Below are positions 60,007-62,209 of a stretch of 64,000 nt of DNA, piece by piece. Numbering within the stretch: position 1 is the stretch's first letter; the number at the start of each line of letters is the position of its first letter. Position numbers and translations under genes: made by a program. Below the pieces are notes generated by a model that saw nothing but the letters and a program-made list of their open reading frames with translations, was not told the DNA's origin and made no database searches. This DNA is from Strongylocentrotus purpuratus (Eukaryota > Echinodermata > Echinoidea > Camarodonta > Strongylocentrotidae), in contig NW_022145615.1 of NCBI RefSeq assembly GCF_000002235.5, positions 29,363,059-29,427,058 on the forward strand, given 5' to 3'.

Positions 60007-61940
60007 GTGGAAAGAGAAGAGGTGAGAAGAAACGTAAGAGCAAGAAATAGAGCAAAAAAGAGAGACAGAGAGAGGGTCGAAGGAAAAAATGGAGAGAACG
60101 ATATACCAAGAAAATGAAATATAAATTGTTGCACATTTGATTTGGAATAATTGACAGCAATGATTTCTAGACTTACCCACACACTGATAGCCAAACTCAT
60201 CCATAGCAAAGCCTACATCACATACACAGTCATAGGATCCAATGATGTTGGTGCATTCTCCATATTTACAGATTCCATCATATGCGTTGCATTCATTGAT
60301 GTCTGTACATAAAAGAAGCACAAAGAGGTTATGAATATAATATTACAAGCACTTAGAATTTTAAATATACATTTTGCTGAGTAACTAGCAATGAAAGACA
60401 AAAAATACACAAGAGTAAAAAGCATTTTAAACCTAAAAACTAAAAGAGAACTTGGGGAAGAAAATAAATAAAAATCATATCCAAAAAAAAATATCACATG
60501 TAAAAAGAGAACCCTAAAGTGCTCCTGTGAAAAAAAGAATTTTTCAGAAAAATTATCCTACTAATGAATATCAACAATTCATGTAATTTAAAACAAAAAT
60601 AAATCAAAATGTACATTTCCACAAATTTTGAATACTATCATTTGTTGGATAGCCCTAAATTTTCACTAAAAGAGTTTGTTTGTAAAGATAATACATCTTT
60701 TTCAATATTTTAAAGACAGGTTGCAACTTGCTCAAGAAAATTAACCAATATTCAACTGTGCAGCTTGTAATCCGTATCTTACCATTGATGTAGACAGTGC
60801 CATCCAAAAGATCAGGGCGCGGCCTGGTATCAGCAAAACCACGTCCTCTTGGGCATAAGACATCAAACTCAACTACATGGCAGGATTAAAAAGAAAAAAG
60901 AAGAGACACTTGACAAAAATATGTCACAAACAATCAAGCAATTGAATATCCTTTTTTTTCCATTTAAGGGTTTAGAATGCTTATTCCCTAGAGAAATTCA
61001 ACATATTTTGCCCAATCCGACTTTTAAAAACACTACATTATTCTAGGGTGACTTCTTGTTCTGCTGCCAGCTTTTCAAAATCTTCAATGAATCATCAAAT
61101 TTGTATCAACTAAATTATCTTGTCTAACAATTCAGTATGTGAACAAATCATTGATAACCTTCCTTACAAAATTTATATTTTGAACAAAAGCAAAACATGT
61201 GTTGATCTTTGCAAAGTGCATAAACACAAACAGAGACAATTGAAACTTCACTAGATTGAAATTTTGGCTGAATATCTTTCATCCTTCTCACATGTTATCT
61301 GGGCCCTGTTTCATAAAACTTGTTATCAATTAACAACTGCCACAGATCTATGACAAATCTGCTCACAGCCAATCAAATGCAAGGATTTCAGTAGCTTATA
61401 ACAACTATTGTTACTTGCTATTGATAACCATTTTTATGAAACAAGGCCCTGGGGGGGGGGTGTTTCATGAAGATCCTAAGTTAGAGTTAACAATCATGGA
61501 AAGCTGTTAGCATCTATGAAAAGATTTTGTACAAATTCTTTTAAAAGGCATAAAATCAAATCATTCATATTTTCTATTATCAAGGAGATTTCATGTTCTT
61601 GATGTGGAATTTATAAAAAGTTTAAAATACTTGAATTTTGGCTTTTGAATCTATTTTATTTTAAGGCTACAAATAGCTCTCCATGATTTTTAAGTCCAAT
61701 TTGGAATTAAGTTTGACTTAGGATCTTTGTGAAACACCTTCACTTCTACACAATATGTTAGAAACATTTGTATGACGGTCAACATACCACTGCCCTCCTG
61801 TGGGCACTCATAGCATCTTCCCTGGTCACCGTAAGAGTAGCCCAATGAACAACAGCATACAGAGTTCCTGTAGAGACCCGGGATAGGACTGGAACACTGG
61901 CCTTCAGAGTAGTCCAAGAAGCACTCGTAAGAACGCAGGT
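21177..61940 (-). CDS. FBN: Fibrillin (extracellular microfibril protein), partial: TB3 to C terminus, 42 exons
   Basis: Fibrillin is a secreted modular protein that polymerises into microfibrils and binds latent TGF-beta family complexes. Forty-two exons, each bounded by AG/GT signals, join into one open frame of about 1,905 residues. Order from the 5' side: TB3, linker, 12 EGF; TB4, linker, 2 EGF; TB5, linker, 7 EGF; TB6, 5 EGF; TB7, 7 EGF; C-terminal domain. Nearly every EGF starts D-x-D/N-E-C with a C-x-N-x4-F/Y-x-C motif, marking calcium-binding EGF modules. All introns are phase 1 except the last (phase 2). TB modules show the Cys triplet. This run of modules equals vertebrate fibrillin from TB3 onward. 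It cannot be assigned to FBN1, 2 or 3. The N-terminal exons lie beyond the window. LTBPs are excluded by the long EGF runs and the C-terminal domain; Notch and fibropellins by the TB domains. Confidence 0.96.
21628..25268 (-). other. Last fibrillin intron
   Basis: A 3.6 kb intron with no coding signal. It holds a T/G homopolymer at about 22987-23007 and one TTAA-flanked MITE (25007-25202) listed separately. Confidence 0.7.
25007..25202. mobile_element. MITE, TTAA type (copy 1)
   Basis: It starts TTAAAGCCCATCTGTACTAG and ends with the inverted GTAGGACAGTGGGGCTGTAA. The second copy at 59462-59658 is highly similar along its full length and shares orientation. TTAA at the ends points to piggyBac-type mobilisation. 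No coding capacity. Confidence 0.7.
25269..25389 (-). CDS. FBN: Fibrillin exon: 7th (last) EGF after TB7
   Basis: It begins DVNEC and carries five Cys; the sixth is in the next exon. That is why this 121-base exon is the only EGF exon not a multiple of three (phase 1 in, phase 2 out, donor GTGAGT). Confidence 0.92.
26168..26290 (-). CDS. FBN: Fibrillin exon: 6th EGF after TB7
   Basis: It begins DNNEC and contains [10 protein letters not shown]. Six Cys, 123 bases, phase 1 at both ends, donor GTATGT. Confidence 0.93.
26599..26625. repeat. Perfect 27-base palindrome
   Basis: Thirteen-base arms around a single central A read AGATCAAGATTAC on both strands. It lies in an intron 309 bases upstream (gene sense) of the exon at 26168-26290. 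Confidence 0.85.
27030..27360 (+). mobile_element. tRNA-derived SINE
   Basis: The head has a pol III A box (TGGTCGAGTGG, 27040-27050) and a B box (GGTTCGAGTCC) at about 27081-27091, with tRNA-like spacing. A body of about 140 bases follows; then a block starting AAATGCGCCTCGGAATAGAA is present twice; the 3' end is GCGCTATAGAAATGCC plus (TAT)n. A tRNA gene is excluded because the acceptor-stem ends do not pair. A 5'-truncated copy lies at 38592-38798. Confidence 0.8.
27480..27599 (-). CDS. FBN: Fibrillin exon: 5th EGF after TB7
   Basis: It begins DINEC and contains [10 protein letters not shown]; 120 bases, phase 1-1, donor GTGAGT. Confidence 0.93.
27700..28010. repeat. Tandem duplication of about 149 bases
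   Basis: A block with TGAAAATTGTCATTAATGTA at about 27710 recurs in diverged form at about 27857; both continue through TTCTTTTCT, CATCACAGTA and CATCAACA. It lies wholly in a fibrillin intron. Confidence 0.7.
28373..28501 (-). CDS. FBN: Fibrillin exon: 4th EGF after TB7
   Basis: It begins DVNEC and contains [10 protein letters not shown], with His in the aromatic position; 129 bases, phase 1-1, donor GTAAGT. Confidence 0.93.
28863..29422. mobile_element. Nested MITE with long G/C runs
   Basis: A G run leading into GGCCTGGGAGGCC and a C run (28864-28897) is mirrored at 29360-29394 by G run, GGCCTCCCAGGCC and C run. It splits the left terminal repeat of the TTAA element, and GTAC stands at both junctions (28859-28862 and about 29414-29417). 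It is therefore younger than its host element. Confidence 0.6.
30485..30703 (-). CDS. Unassigned 72-residue frame inside the TTAA element
   Basis: It starts [18 protein letters not shown], has an acidic first half, then a Cys-x-Cys pair and a KWFHRECVG motif reminiscent of the end of a PHD-type zinc finger. It could be a first exon of a transposon-borne gene, a captured host fragment or chance. No partner exon is recognised. A GTGAGT donor is not evident at its end. Confidence 0.3.
   Translation of the reverse strand: MAAYSRDEYLLGDDLDFLTGFEEDLIYGKLETNTSLICTCEIPSTENLNRCSKPERMVKWFHRECVGHSSKT
31044..31160 (-). CDS. FBN: Fibrillin exon: 3rd EGF after TB7
   Basis: It begins EKDEC and contains [10 protein letters not shown]; 117 bases, the shortest EGF exon here, phase 1-1, donor GTATGG. 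Confidence 0.92.
31813..31935 (-). CDS. FBN: Fibrillin exon: 2nd EGF after TB7
   Basis: It begins DENEC and contains [10 protein letters not shown]; 123 bases, phase 1-1, donor GTAGGT. Confidence 0.93.
32558..32861. repeat. Tandem copies of an exon-intron junction
   Basis: A block of about 140 bases covering the end of the next EGF exon, its splice donor and the first part of the intron occurs three times. The true junction is at 32862/32861; diverged copies have donor-like AAG|GTACAG at 32724 and 32581. Shared intron text includes CATGCCCCTCAAAGTAATCA (32789) and a close match near 32650. Confidence 0.75.
32862..33020 (-). CDS. FBN: Fibrillin exon: linker plus 1st EGF after TB7
   Basis: It opens [15 protein letters not shown], the link from TB7, then a six-Cys module with [12 protein letters not shown]. 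The calcium-binding D-x-D/N-E start is replaced by PVDPC and the hydroxylation Asn/Asp is missing, so calcium binding is doubtful. 159 bases, phase 1-1, donor GTAAAG. Confidence 0.92.
33586..33732. mobile_element. MITE of about 147 bases
   Basis: The left end TAAAGCCTCGGTCACAAA is mirrored at the right by TTTGTGACCATAGCTTTA. The interior also folds on itself (TTCGTACGAA near 33687-33710). No coding capacity. Confidence 0.6.
33779..33931 (-). CDS. FBN: Fibrillin exon: TB7 domain
   Basis: It begins [10 protein letters not shown], has the Cys triplet in [13 protein letters not shown] and CQICPVYGT. The eight-Cys pattern, including the triplet, identifies a TB (TGF-beta-binding-like) domain. 153 bases, phase 1-1, donor GTGAGT. 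Confidence 0.95.
33950..34212. mobile_element. Probable retroelement 3'-end remnant
   Basis: The right end reads GCATGACAATAAAGAAATTC followed by repeated AATTC, a poly(A)-signal-plus-short-repeat tail typical of LINE ends. The left side (TTTATTTCATTTCATTT) suggests a second tail facing the other way. Boundaries are uncertain. Confidence 0.3.
34549..34693. mobile_element. Palindromic MITE, 'TTTCATAAAACTT / GGGCCCTG' family
   Basis: GTTTCATAAAACTTGGTATC at the left is mirrored by AGTTTCATGAAAACAGGGCCC at the right, with CAGTAGCTTATAAC in the interior. Close relatives lie at 57579-57725 and 61303-61450. Confidence 0.6.
34718..34843 (-). CDS. FBN: Fibrillin exon: 5th EGF between TB6 and TB7
   Basis: It begins DINEC and contains [10 protein letters not shown]; 126 bases, phase 1-1, donor GTGAGT. 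Confidence 0.93.
   Translation of the reverse strand: MSMNVSPTMVSVRMDAAGIQKAATRVSATKDSHLVPLAKTA
35202..35326 (-). pseudogene. Relict EGF exon (pseudoexon)
   Basis: A 125-base stretch is bounded on - by AG (35327-35328) and AG|GTGAGA (35202/35201), the same spacing as real EGF exons (117-132). The end reads in one frame as [11 protein letters not shown], a typical EGF end. The frame upstream is out of register by one base and has stops, and the other five Cys are not recognisable. It looks like a decayed duplicate exon lying between the exons at 34718 and 36096. Confidence 0.55.
35329..36060. repeat. (CATC)n-type microsatellite, about 730 bases
   Basis: Imperfect CATC/CATT/TATC tetramers fill the stretch. 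The 315-codon frame covering it (35094-36041, +) is a Ser/His/Ile/Pro translation of the repeat and not a gene. Confidence 0.95.
36096..36221 (-). CDS. FBN: Fibrillin exon: 4th EGF between TB6 and TB7
   Basis: It begins DLDEC, contains [10 protein letters not shown] and ends GGDGNNCRG; 126 bases, phase 1-1, donor GTAGGT. Confidence 0.93.
36415..36560. repeat. Palindromic repeat, possible MITE
   Basis: AGGGTTGCGATTGATTC near 36437 is mirrored by AATTAATCGCAACTTTTT near 36534; GGGCCCTG stands at the left end. Right boundary unclear. Confidence 0.4.
36861..36983 (-). CDS. FBN: Fibrillin exon: 3rd EGF between TB6 and TB7
   Basis: It begins [12 protein letters not shown], a strongly basic loop, and contains [10 protein letters not shown]; 123 bases, phase 1-1, donor GTACGT. 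Confidence 0.93.
37600..37950 (+). repeat. Dispersed repeat, copy 1 (inverted relative to 46475-46858)
   Basis: It shares with the copy at 46475-46858, in opposite orientation, GTGAGGGTATTAGTAAGAAT, CAAGGTACC, the AACAGTCTAACACGCCC region, AAATGATGTTTTATAAC, TATGACCGGTCATTAGT and GTACGCTCTCAACCAATCAT. Ends are not sharply defined. Two GCAAGTTTCAAA units are doubled near 37768-37800. Confidence 0.6.
37970..38095 (-). CDS. FBN: Fibrillin exon: 2nd EGF between TB6 and TB7
   Basis: It begins DRNEC and contains [10 protein letters not shown]; 126 bases, phase 1-1, donor GTGAGA. Confidence 0.93.
38592..38798 (+). mobile_element. 5'-truncated SINE abutting a fibrillin splice donor
   Basis: From GTGCAAGACATTGATCTACA it matches the body of the SINE at 27030-27360 (starting about 27113) and ends GCGCTATATAAGCAAATATA plus TTTATTATTA. 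The pol III head is missing. The tail runs up to the first base of the intron, next to the exon at 38800. Confidence 0.75.
38800..38994 (-). CDS. FBN: Fibrillin exon: linker plus 1st EGF after TB6
   Basis: It opens with [11 protein letters not shown], the post-TB linker conserved in vertebrate fibrillins (LCPGGEGF), then DINEC and [10 protein letters not shown]. 195 bases; here linker and EGF share an exon, unlike after TB3-5. The donor GTAATAATAA coincides with the SINE tail. Confidence 0.93.
39511..39657 (-). CDS. FBN: Fibrillin exon: TB6 domain
   Basis: It begins [10 protein letters not shown] and has [19 protein letters not shown]; 147 bases, phase 1-1, donor GTGAGT. Confidence 0.95.
40524..40649 (-). 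CDS. FBN: Fibrillin exon: 7th EGF between TB5 and TB6
   Basis: It begins [15 protein letters not shown] and contains [10 protein letters not shown]; 126 bases, phase 1-1, donor GTCAGT. Confidence 0.93.
40744..40788 (-). pseudogene. Partial duplicate of the exon at 40524-40649 (5' part with acceptor)
   Basis: On -, AG is followed by sequence reading [14 protein letters not shown], nearly the same as the first 14 residues of the neighbouring exon, then the match stops. The upstream intron is duplicated too (AGGGAGAGATTGTTTGATTG on + at 40797). About 140 bases separate the copies. It carries an acceptor but no donor. Confidence 0.75.
41154..41279 (-). CDS. FBN: Fibrillin exon: 6th EGF between TB5 and TB6
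   Basis: It begins DENEC and contains [10 protein letters not shown]; 126 bases, phase 1-1, donor GTAAGA. Confidence 0.93.
41751..41876 (-). CDS. FBN: Fibrillin exon: 5th EGF between TB5 and TB6
   Basis: It begins DINEC and contains [10 protein letters not shown]; 126 bases, phase 1-1. The donor GTGATG is weaker than the others. Confidence 0.92.
42555..42677 (-). CDS. FBN: Fibrillin exon: 4th EGF between TB5 and TB6
   Basis: It begins DIDEC and contains [10 protein letters not shown]; 123 bases, phase 1-1, donor GTGAGT. Confidence 0.93.
43076..43213. repeat. Long perfect-type hairpin MITE
   Basis: The arm at 43076-43133 (with ACAAGTTCACCGACATCCCA) pairs with 43158-43213 (TGGGATGTCGGTGAACTTGT). 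The loop is about 24 bases. The outer ends (CATCGTTTCATGAAAC) resemble the GTTTCATAAAAC family. Confidence 0.75.
43477..43602 (-). CDS. FBN: Fibrillin exon: 3rd EGF between TB5 and TB6
   Basis: It begins DINEC and contains [10 protein letters not shown]; 126 bases, phase 1-1, donor GTAAGT. Confidence 0.93.
43915..44265. repeat. (CAT)n microsatellites flanking a splice donor
   Basis: CAT/ATC triplets dominate 43955-44080 and again 44189-44262. The second run starts within 5 bases of the donor of the exon at 44267-44395. A poly-Met frame on - (43890-44126) is an artefact of the repeat. Confidence 0.9.
44267..44395 (-). CDS. FBN: Fibrillin exon: 2nd EGF between TB5 and TB6
   Basis: It begins DIDEC and contains [10 protein letters not shown]; 129 bases, phase 1-1, donor GTAAGT followed by GGATGATGATGAC. 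Confidence 0.93.
45090..45215 (-). CDS. FBN: Fibrillin exon: 1st EGF after TB5
   Basis: It begins DVDEC and contains [10 protein letters not shown]; 126 bases, phase 1-1, donor GTAGGA. Confidence 0.93.
45727..45976. mobile_element. MITE family 'GGGGGTGT...CCTAAG' (copy 1)
   Basis: The left GGGGGGTGTCCTAAGCTGAA and right AAGATCTTTGTAAAACACCC are inverted relatives. The interior CAAGGAGATTTCATGTTCTT is shared with the copy at 61450-61740. Confidence 0.6.
46083..46154 (-). CDS. FBN: Fibrillin exon: linker after TB5
   Basis: It encodes 24 residues including [12 protein letters not shown], equivalent to the vertebrate post-TB linker; 72 bases, phase 1-1, donor GTAAAG. Confidence 0.85.
46250..46405. 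repeat. CTC/ATC-rich low-complexity tract
   Basis: Imperfect CTCCTC and ATCATC triplets in the intron between linker and TB5 exons; frames here on both strands are artefacts. Confidence 0.8.
46475..46858 (-). repeat. Dispersed repeat, copy 2, ending at the TB5 exon
   Basis: It is the inverse of 37600-37950 with two additions: a 65-base insertion (46564-46628) and an inverted duplication around the AACAGTC segment at 46752-46800. Its left end has GATTGGTTGAGAGCGTAC. The right part reaches the TB5 splice donor at 46858. Confidence 0.6.
46564..46628 (-). mobile_element. Very short LINE/SINE 3'-end insertion
   Basis: Identical 15-mers ATGACTGGTCATTAT at 46549-46563 and 46629-46643 flank it. On - it reads TTTGGCGCCTTATAAATCTT and then (ATT)n, the tail type seen in the SINEs and LINE remnant here. 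The related repeat at 37853-37866 carries the site without insertion. Confidence 0.8.
46859..47032 (-). CDS. FBN: Fibrillin exon: TB5 domain
   Basis: It begins [14 protein letters not shown], has [15 protein letters not shown] and CSPCPAHMT; 174 bases, the longest TB exon here, phase 1-1, donor GTACAG. Confidence 0.92.
47315..47513. repeat. (GA)n microsatellite next to a splice donor
   Basis: About 200 bases of GAGAGA with a G run at 47477-47490. On - it is CT-rich and starts about 15 bases after the donor of the exon at 47524-47655. Confidence 0.95.
47524..47655 (-). CDS. FBN: Fibrillin exon: 2nd EGF between TB4 and TB5
   Basis: It begins DIDEC, contains [10 protein letters not shown] and the Met-rich stretch [14 protein letters not shown]; 132 bases, the longest plain EGF exon, phase 1-1, donor GTGAGT. 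Confidence 0.92.
48334..48459 (-). CDS. FBN: Fibrillin exon: 1st EGF after TB4
   Basis: It begins EINQC, with Gln in place of the usual Glu, and contains [10 protein letters not shown], where the hydroxylation Asn/Asp is Gln; calcium binding may be weaker. 126 bases, phase 1-1, donor GTAAGT. Confidence 0.91.
48953..49129. mobile_element. MITE, TA-inserting, 177 bases
   Basis: The left CAGTCAAACCTATCTACAGC and right AAAGCAGGTTTGACTG are inverted; TA flanks both ends (48951-48952 and 49130-49131). TTGTAGACAGGT-type units repeat inside. Ends and TA target fit Tc1/mariner-mobilised MITEs. Confidence 0.75.
49207..49278 (-). CDS. FBN: Fibrillin exon: linker after TB4
   Basis: It encodes [17 protein letters not shown] and on, the post-TB linker with the CPxGxG core; 72 bases, phase 1-1, donor GTATGT. 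Confidence 0.88.
49499..49796. mobile_element. MITE of about 298 bases
   Basis: The left TAAAGCCCTGGTCAGACCTC is mirrored by GAGGTCTGACCAACCCTTAA at the right. No coding capacity. Outer TTAAAG-type ends resemble those at 33586-33732. Confidence 0.65.
50154..50324 (-). CDS. FBN: Fibrillin exon: TB4 domain (no RGD)
   Basis: It begins [13 protein letters not shown], has [20 protein letters not shown]; 171 bases, phase 1-1, donor GTGAGT. By position it equals TB4 of vertebrate fibrillins, which carries an RGD integrin site; no RGD is present here. Confidence 0.94.
50340..50700. repeat. Three tandem copies of a 120-base unit with (GA)n
   Basis: Each copy has AAGCAAGTCACAT, CCATCTCAC, CATATCCTT, CCATATTT and GAACAGTAATGGA; the first two end in a (GA)n tract. 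The array starts about 10 bases from the TB4 exon acceptor. Confidence 0.85.
50992..51085. repeat. (GA)n/G-rich microsatellite next to a splice donor
   Basis: GAGAGA with a G run at about 51028-51036. On - it begins about 10 bases after the donor of the exon at 51096-51221. A TTTATAAATATAATG(TAT)n tail just below (50930-50966) looks like another LINE/SINE end. Confidence 0.85.
51096..51221 (-). CDS. FBN: Fibrillin exon: 12th EGF between TB3 and TB4
   Basis: It begins DVNEC and contains [10 protein letters not shown]; 126 bases, phase 1-1, donor GTAAGA. Confidence 0.93.
51648..51693 (-). pseudogene. Relict 3' part of a duplicated EGF exon
   Basis: On -, an AG acceptor-like site (51694-51695) is followed by 46 bases reading [14 protein letters not shown] and a GTATGT donor. 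The end GGAGGCAATTGC...AG|GTATGTC is nearly the same as that of the exon at 52132-52257. 46 bases would shift the frame if spliced in. Confidence 0.6.
51766..52104. mobile_element. MITE of 339 bases between an EGF exon and its relict copy
   Basis: The left TGAAGAGCTCGGCTCCAAAA is mirrored by TTTTGGAACCGAGCTCTTCA at the right; TA flanks both ends (51764-51765 and 52105-52106). GTAGTACCTTTTGGAAC recurs inside near 51983 and 52008. Its right end is 27 bases from the donor at 52131. Confidence 0.75.
52132..52257 (-). CDS. FBN: Fibrillin exon: 11th EGF between TB3 and TB4
   Basis: It begins DIDEC, contains [10 protein letters not shown] and ends GGGNCTG; 126 bases, phase 1-1, donor GTATGT. Confidence 0.93.
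52396..52530. mobile_element. Palindromic MITE 'GGGCCCTGTTGCATAAAACT' (copy 1)
   Basis: Left GGGCCCTGTTGCATAAAACT is mirrored by AAGTTTTGTACAACGGGCCC. The interior TGGCAAAGTTACCATCAATG is shared with 58748-58898. Confidence 0.7.
52757..52882 (-). CDS. FBN: Fibrillin exon: 10th EGF between TB3 and TB4
   Basis: It begins DVDEC and contains [10 protein letters not shown]; 126 bases, phase 1-1, donor GTAAGT. Confidence 0.93.
52905..53285. repeat. Tandem duplication, period about 163 bases
   Basis: TTATAACAAAGAACACAAAA at 52995 and 53159 and AAGAAATCAATCAAT at 52931 and 53143 mark two diverged copies. It lies within one fibrillin intron. Confidence 0.75.
53402..53524 (-). CDS. FBN: Fibrillin exon: 9th EGF between TB3 and TB4
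   Basis: It begins [12 protein letters not shown] and contains [10 protein letters not shown]; a compact module of 123 bases, phase 1-1, donor GTAAGT. Confidence 0.93.
54106..54234 (-). CDS. FBN: Fibrillin exon: 8th EGF between TB3 and TB4
   Basis: It begins [12 protein letters not shown] and contains [10 protein letters not shown]; 129 bases, phase 1-1, donor GTAAGT. Confidence 0.93.
   Translation of the reverse strand, partial: TLMNACYRCTSVPSTHSVRIPSARSSVAVTQASSLMRMLTSV
54907..55032 (-). CDS. FBN: Fibrillin exon: 7th EGF between TB3 and TB4
   Basis: It begins DIDEC and contains [10 protein letters not shown]; 126 bases, phase 1-1, donor GTAACT. Confidence 0.93.
55595..55865 (+). mobile_element. 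LINE 3'-end remnant (CR1/L2-like)
   Basis: The frame reads [20 protein letters not shown] and [15 protein letters not shown] then a stop, the C-terminal end typical of CR1/L2-group reverse transcriptases (compare ALWNKLP at the end of the 62210 frame). The 3' end is GGCACTATATAAATCCAATT plus (TAT)n. It is truncated at its 5' side. Confidence 0.8.
55900..56025 (-). CDS. FBN: Fibrillin exon: 6th EGF between TB3 and TB4
   Basis: It begins DIDEC and contains [10 protein letters not shown]; 126 bases, phase 1-1, donor GTAAAG. The LINE tail starts about 35 bases into the downstream intron. Confidence 0.93.
   Translation of the reverse strand: MLMSVLTTLISVVVDSVRIKREATYVIASWVSDQQMTSGAV
56590..56712 (-). 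CDS. FBN: Fibrillin exon: 5th EGF between TB3 and TB4
   Basis: It begins [16 protein letters not shown] and contains [10 protein letters not shown]; 123 bases, phase 1-1, donor GTGAGT. Confidence 0.93.
57295..57420 (-). CDS. FBN: Fibrillin exon: 4th EGF between TB3 and TB4
   Basis: It begins DINEC and contains [10 protein letters not shown]; 126 bases, phase 1-1, donor GTAAGT. Confidence 0.93.
57579..57725. mobile_element. Palindromic MITE, 'TTTCATAAAACTT' family (copy 2)
   Basis: Left GGGCCCCATTTCACAAAACC is mirrored by AAGTTTTGTGAAACAGAGC; ATTTCAGTAACTTATAACAA inside matches the copies at 34549 and 61303. Confidence 0.65.
58529..58654 (-). CDS. FBN: Fibrillin exon: 3rd EGF between TB3 and TB4
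   Basis: It begins DINEC and contains [10 protein letters not shown]; 126 bases, phase 1-1, donor GTAAGT. Confidence 0.93.
58748..58898. mobile_element. Palindromic MITE 'GTTGCACAAAACTTACCATT' (copy 2)
   Basis: Left CGTTGCACAAAACTTACC is mirrored by GTAAGTTTTATGAAATGGGG; it belongs with 52396-52530. Confidence 0.65.
59281..59406 (-). CDS. FBN: Fibrillin exon: 2nd EGF between TB3 and TB4
   Basis: It begins DIDEC and contains [10 protein letters not shown]; 126 bases, phase 1-1, donor GTATGT. Confidence 0.93.
59462..59658. mobile_element. MITE, TTAA type (copy 2)
   Basis: It starts TTAAAGCCTATCTGCACTAG and ends GTACAGTGGGGCTTTTAA, with TTAA at both edges. It is a same-orientation copy of 25007-25202. 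Confidence 0.7.
59965..60010. repeat. (GA)n microsatellite with G run
   Basis: About 30 bases of GA followed by ten G; a purine-rich stretch continues to about 60100. Frames across it are artefacts. Confidence 0.9.
60177..60302 (-). CDS. FBN: Fibrillin exon: 1st EGF after TB3
   Basis: It begins DINEC and contains [10 protein letters not shown]; 126 bases, phase 1-1, donor GTAAGT. Confidence 0.93.
60783..60872 (-). CDS. FBN: Fibrillin exon: linker after TB3
   Basis: It encodes 30 residues starting [20 protein letters not shown], the post-TB linker with the CPxGxGF core; 90 bases, phase 1-1, donor GTAAGA. Confidence 0.88.
61303..61450. mobile_element. Palindromic MITE, 'TTTCATAAAACTT' family (copy 3)
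   Basis: Left GGGCCCTGTTTCATAAAACT is mirrored by TTTTTATGAAACAAGGCCCT; it runs directly into the next repeat. Confidence 0.7.
61450..61740. mobile_element. MITE family 'GGGGGTGT...CCTAAG' (copy 2)
   Basis: Left GGGGTGTTTCATGAAGATCC is mirrored by GGATCTTTGTGAAACACCTT. The interior TCAAGGAGATTTCATGTTCT is shared with 45727-45976. Confidence 0.65.
61788..61940 (-). CDS. FBN: Fibrillin exon: TB3 domain (first exon in window)
   Basis: It begins [16 protein letters not shown] and has [16 protein letters not shown] and CYECP; 153 bases, phase 1-1, donor GTATGT. The acceptor is TTTCAG|AC. The preceding exon was not found before 64000. Confidence 0.95.
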
Positions 61941-62209
61941 CTGAAAGACATTGGGAACAAAGAGAAAACATGATGGTGATACAGACAAAGGAGAGAATAG
62001 GAATGGTATGAACAGATATTCAGAAAATGAACCACAACAAATGAGAATATGGTGAGTATTGTAAATTGAAGAAAATGTTAAATAGAAGATGGATAAGTAC
62101 AATATGTCTGTGAATATGACTCTCTCATTTAGCCTACAACACATTAATTGACTTTACATAATTCTTTGTTTTCCTTTCTTATGCCATTTGTTCTCTCTTC
62201 TCTCAATAG

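Noticed and set aside
21177-61940. Notch, fibropellin or LTBP identity for the EGF-rich gene
   Set aside because: TB domains exclude Notch and fibropellin; EGF runs of 12 and 7 and the furin-cleaved C-terminal domain exclude LTBP.
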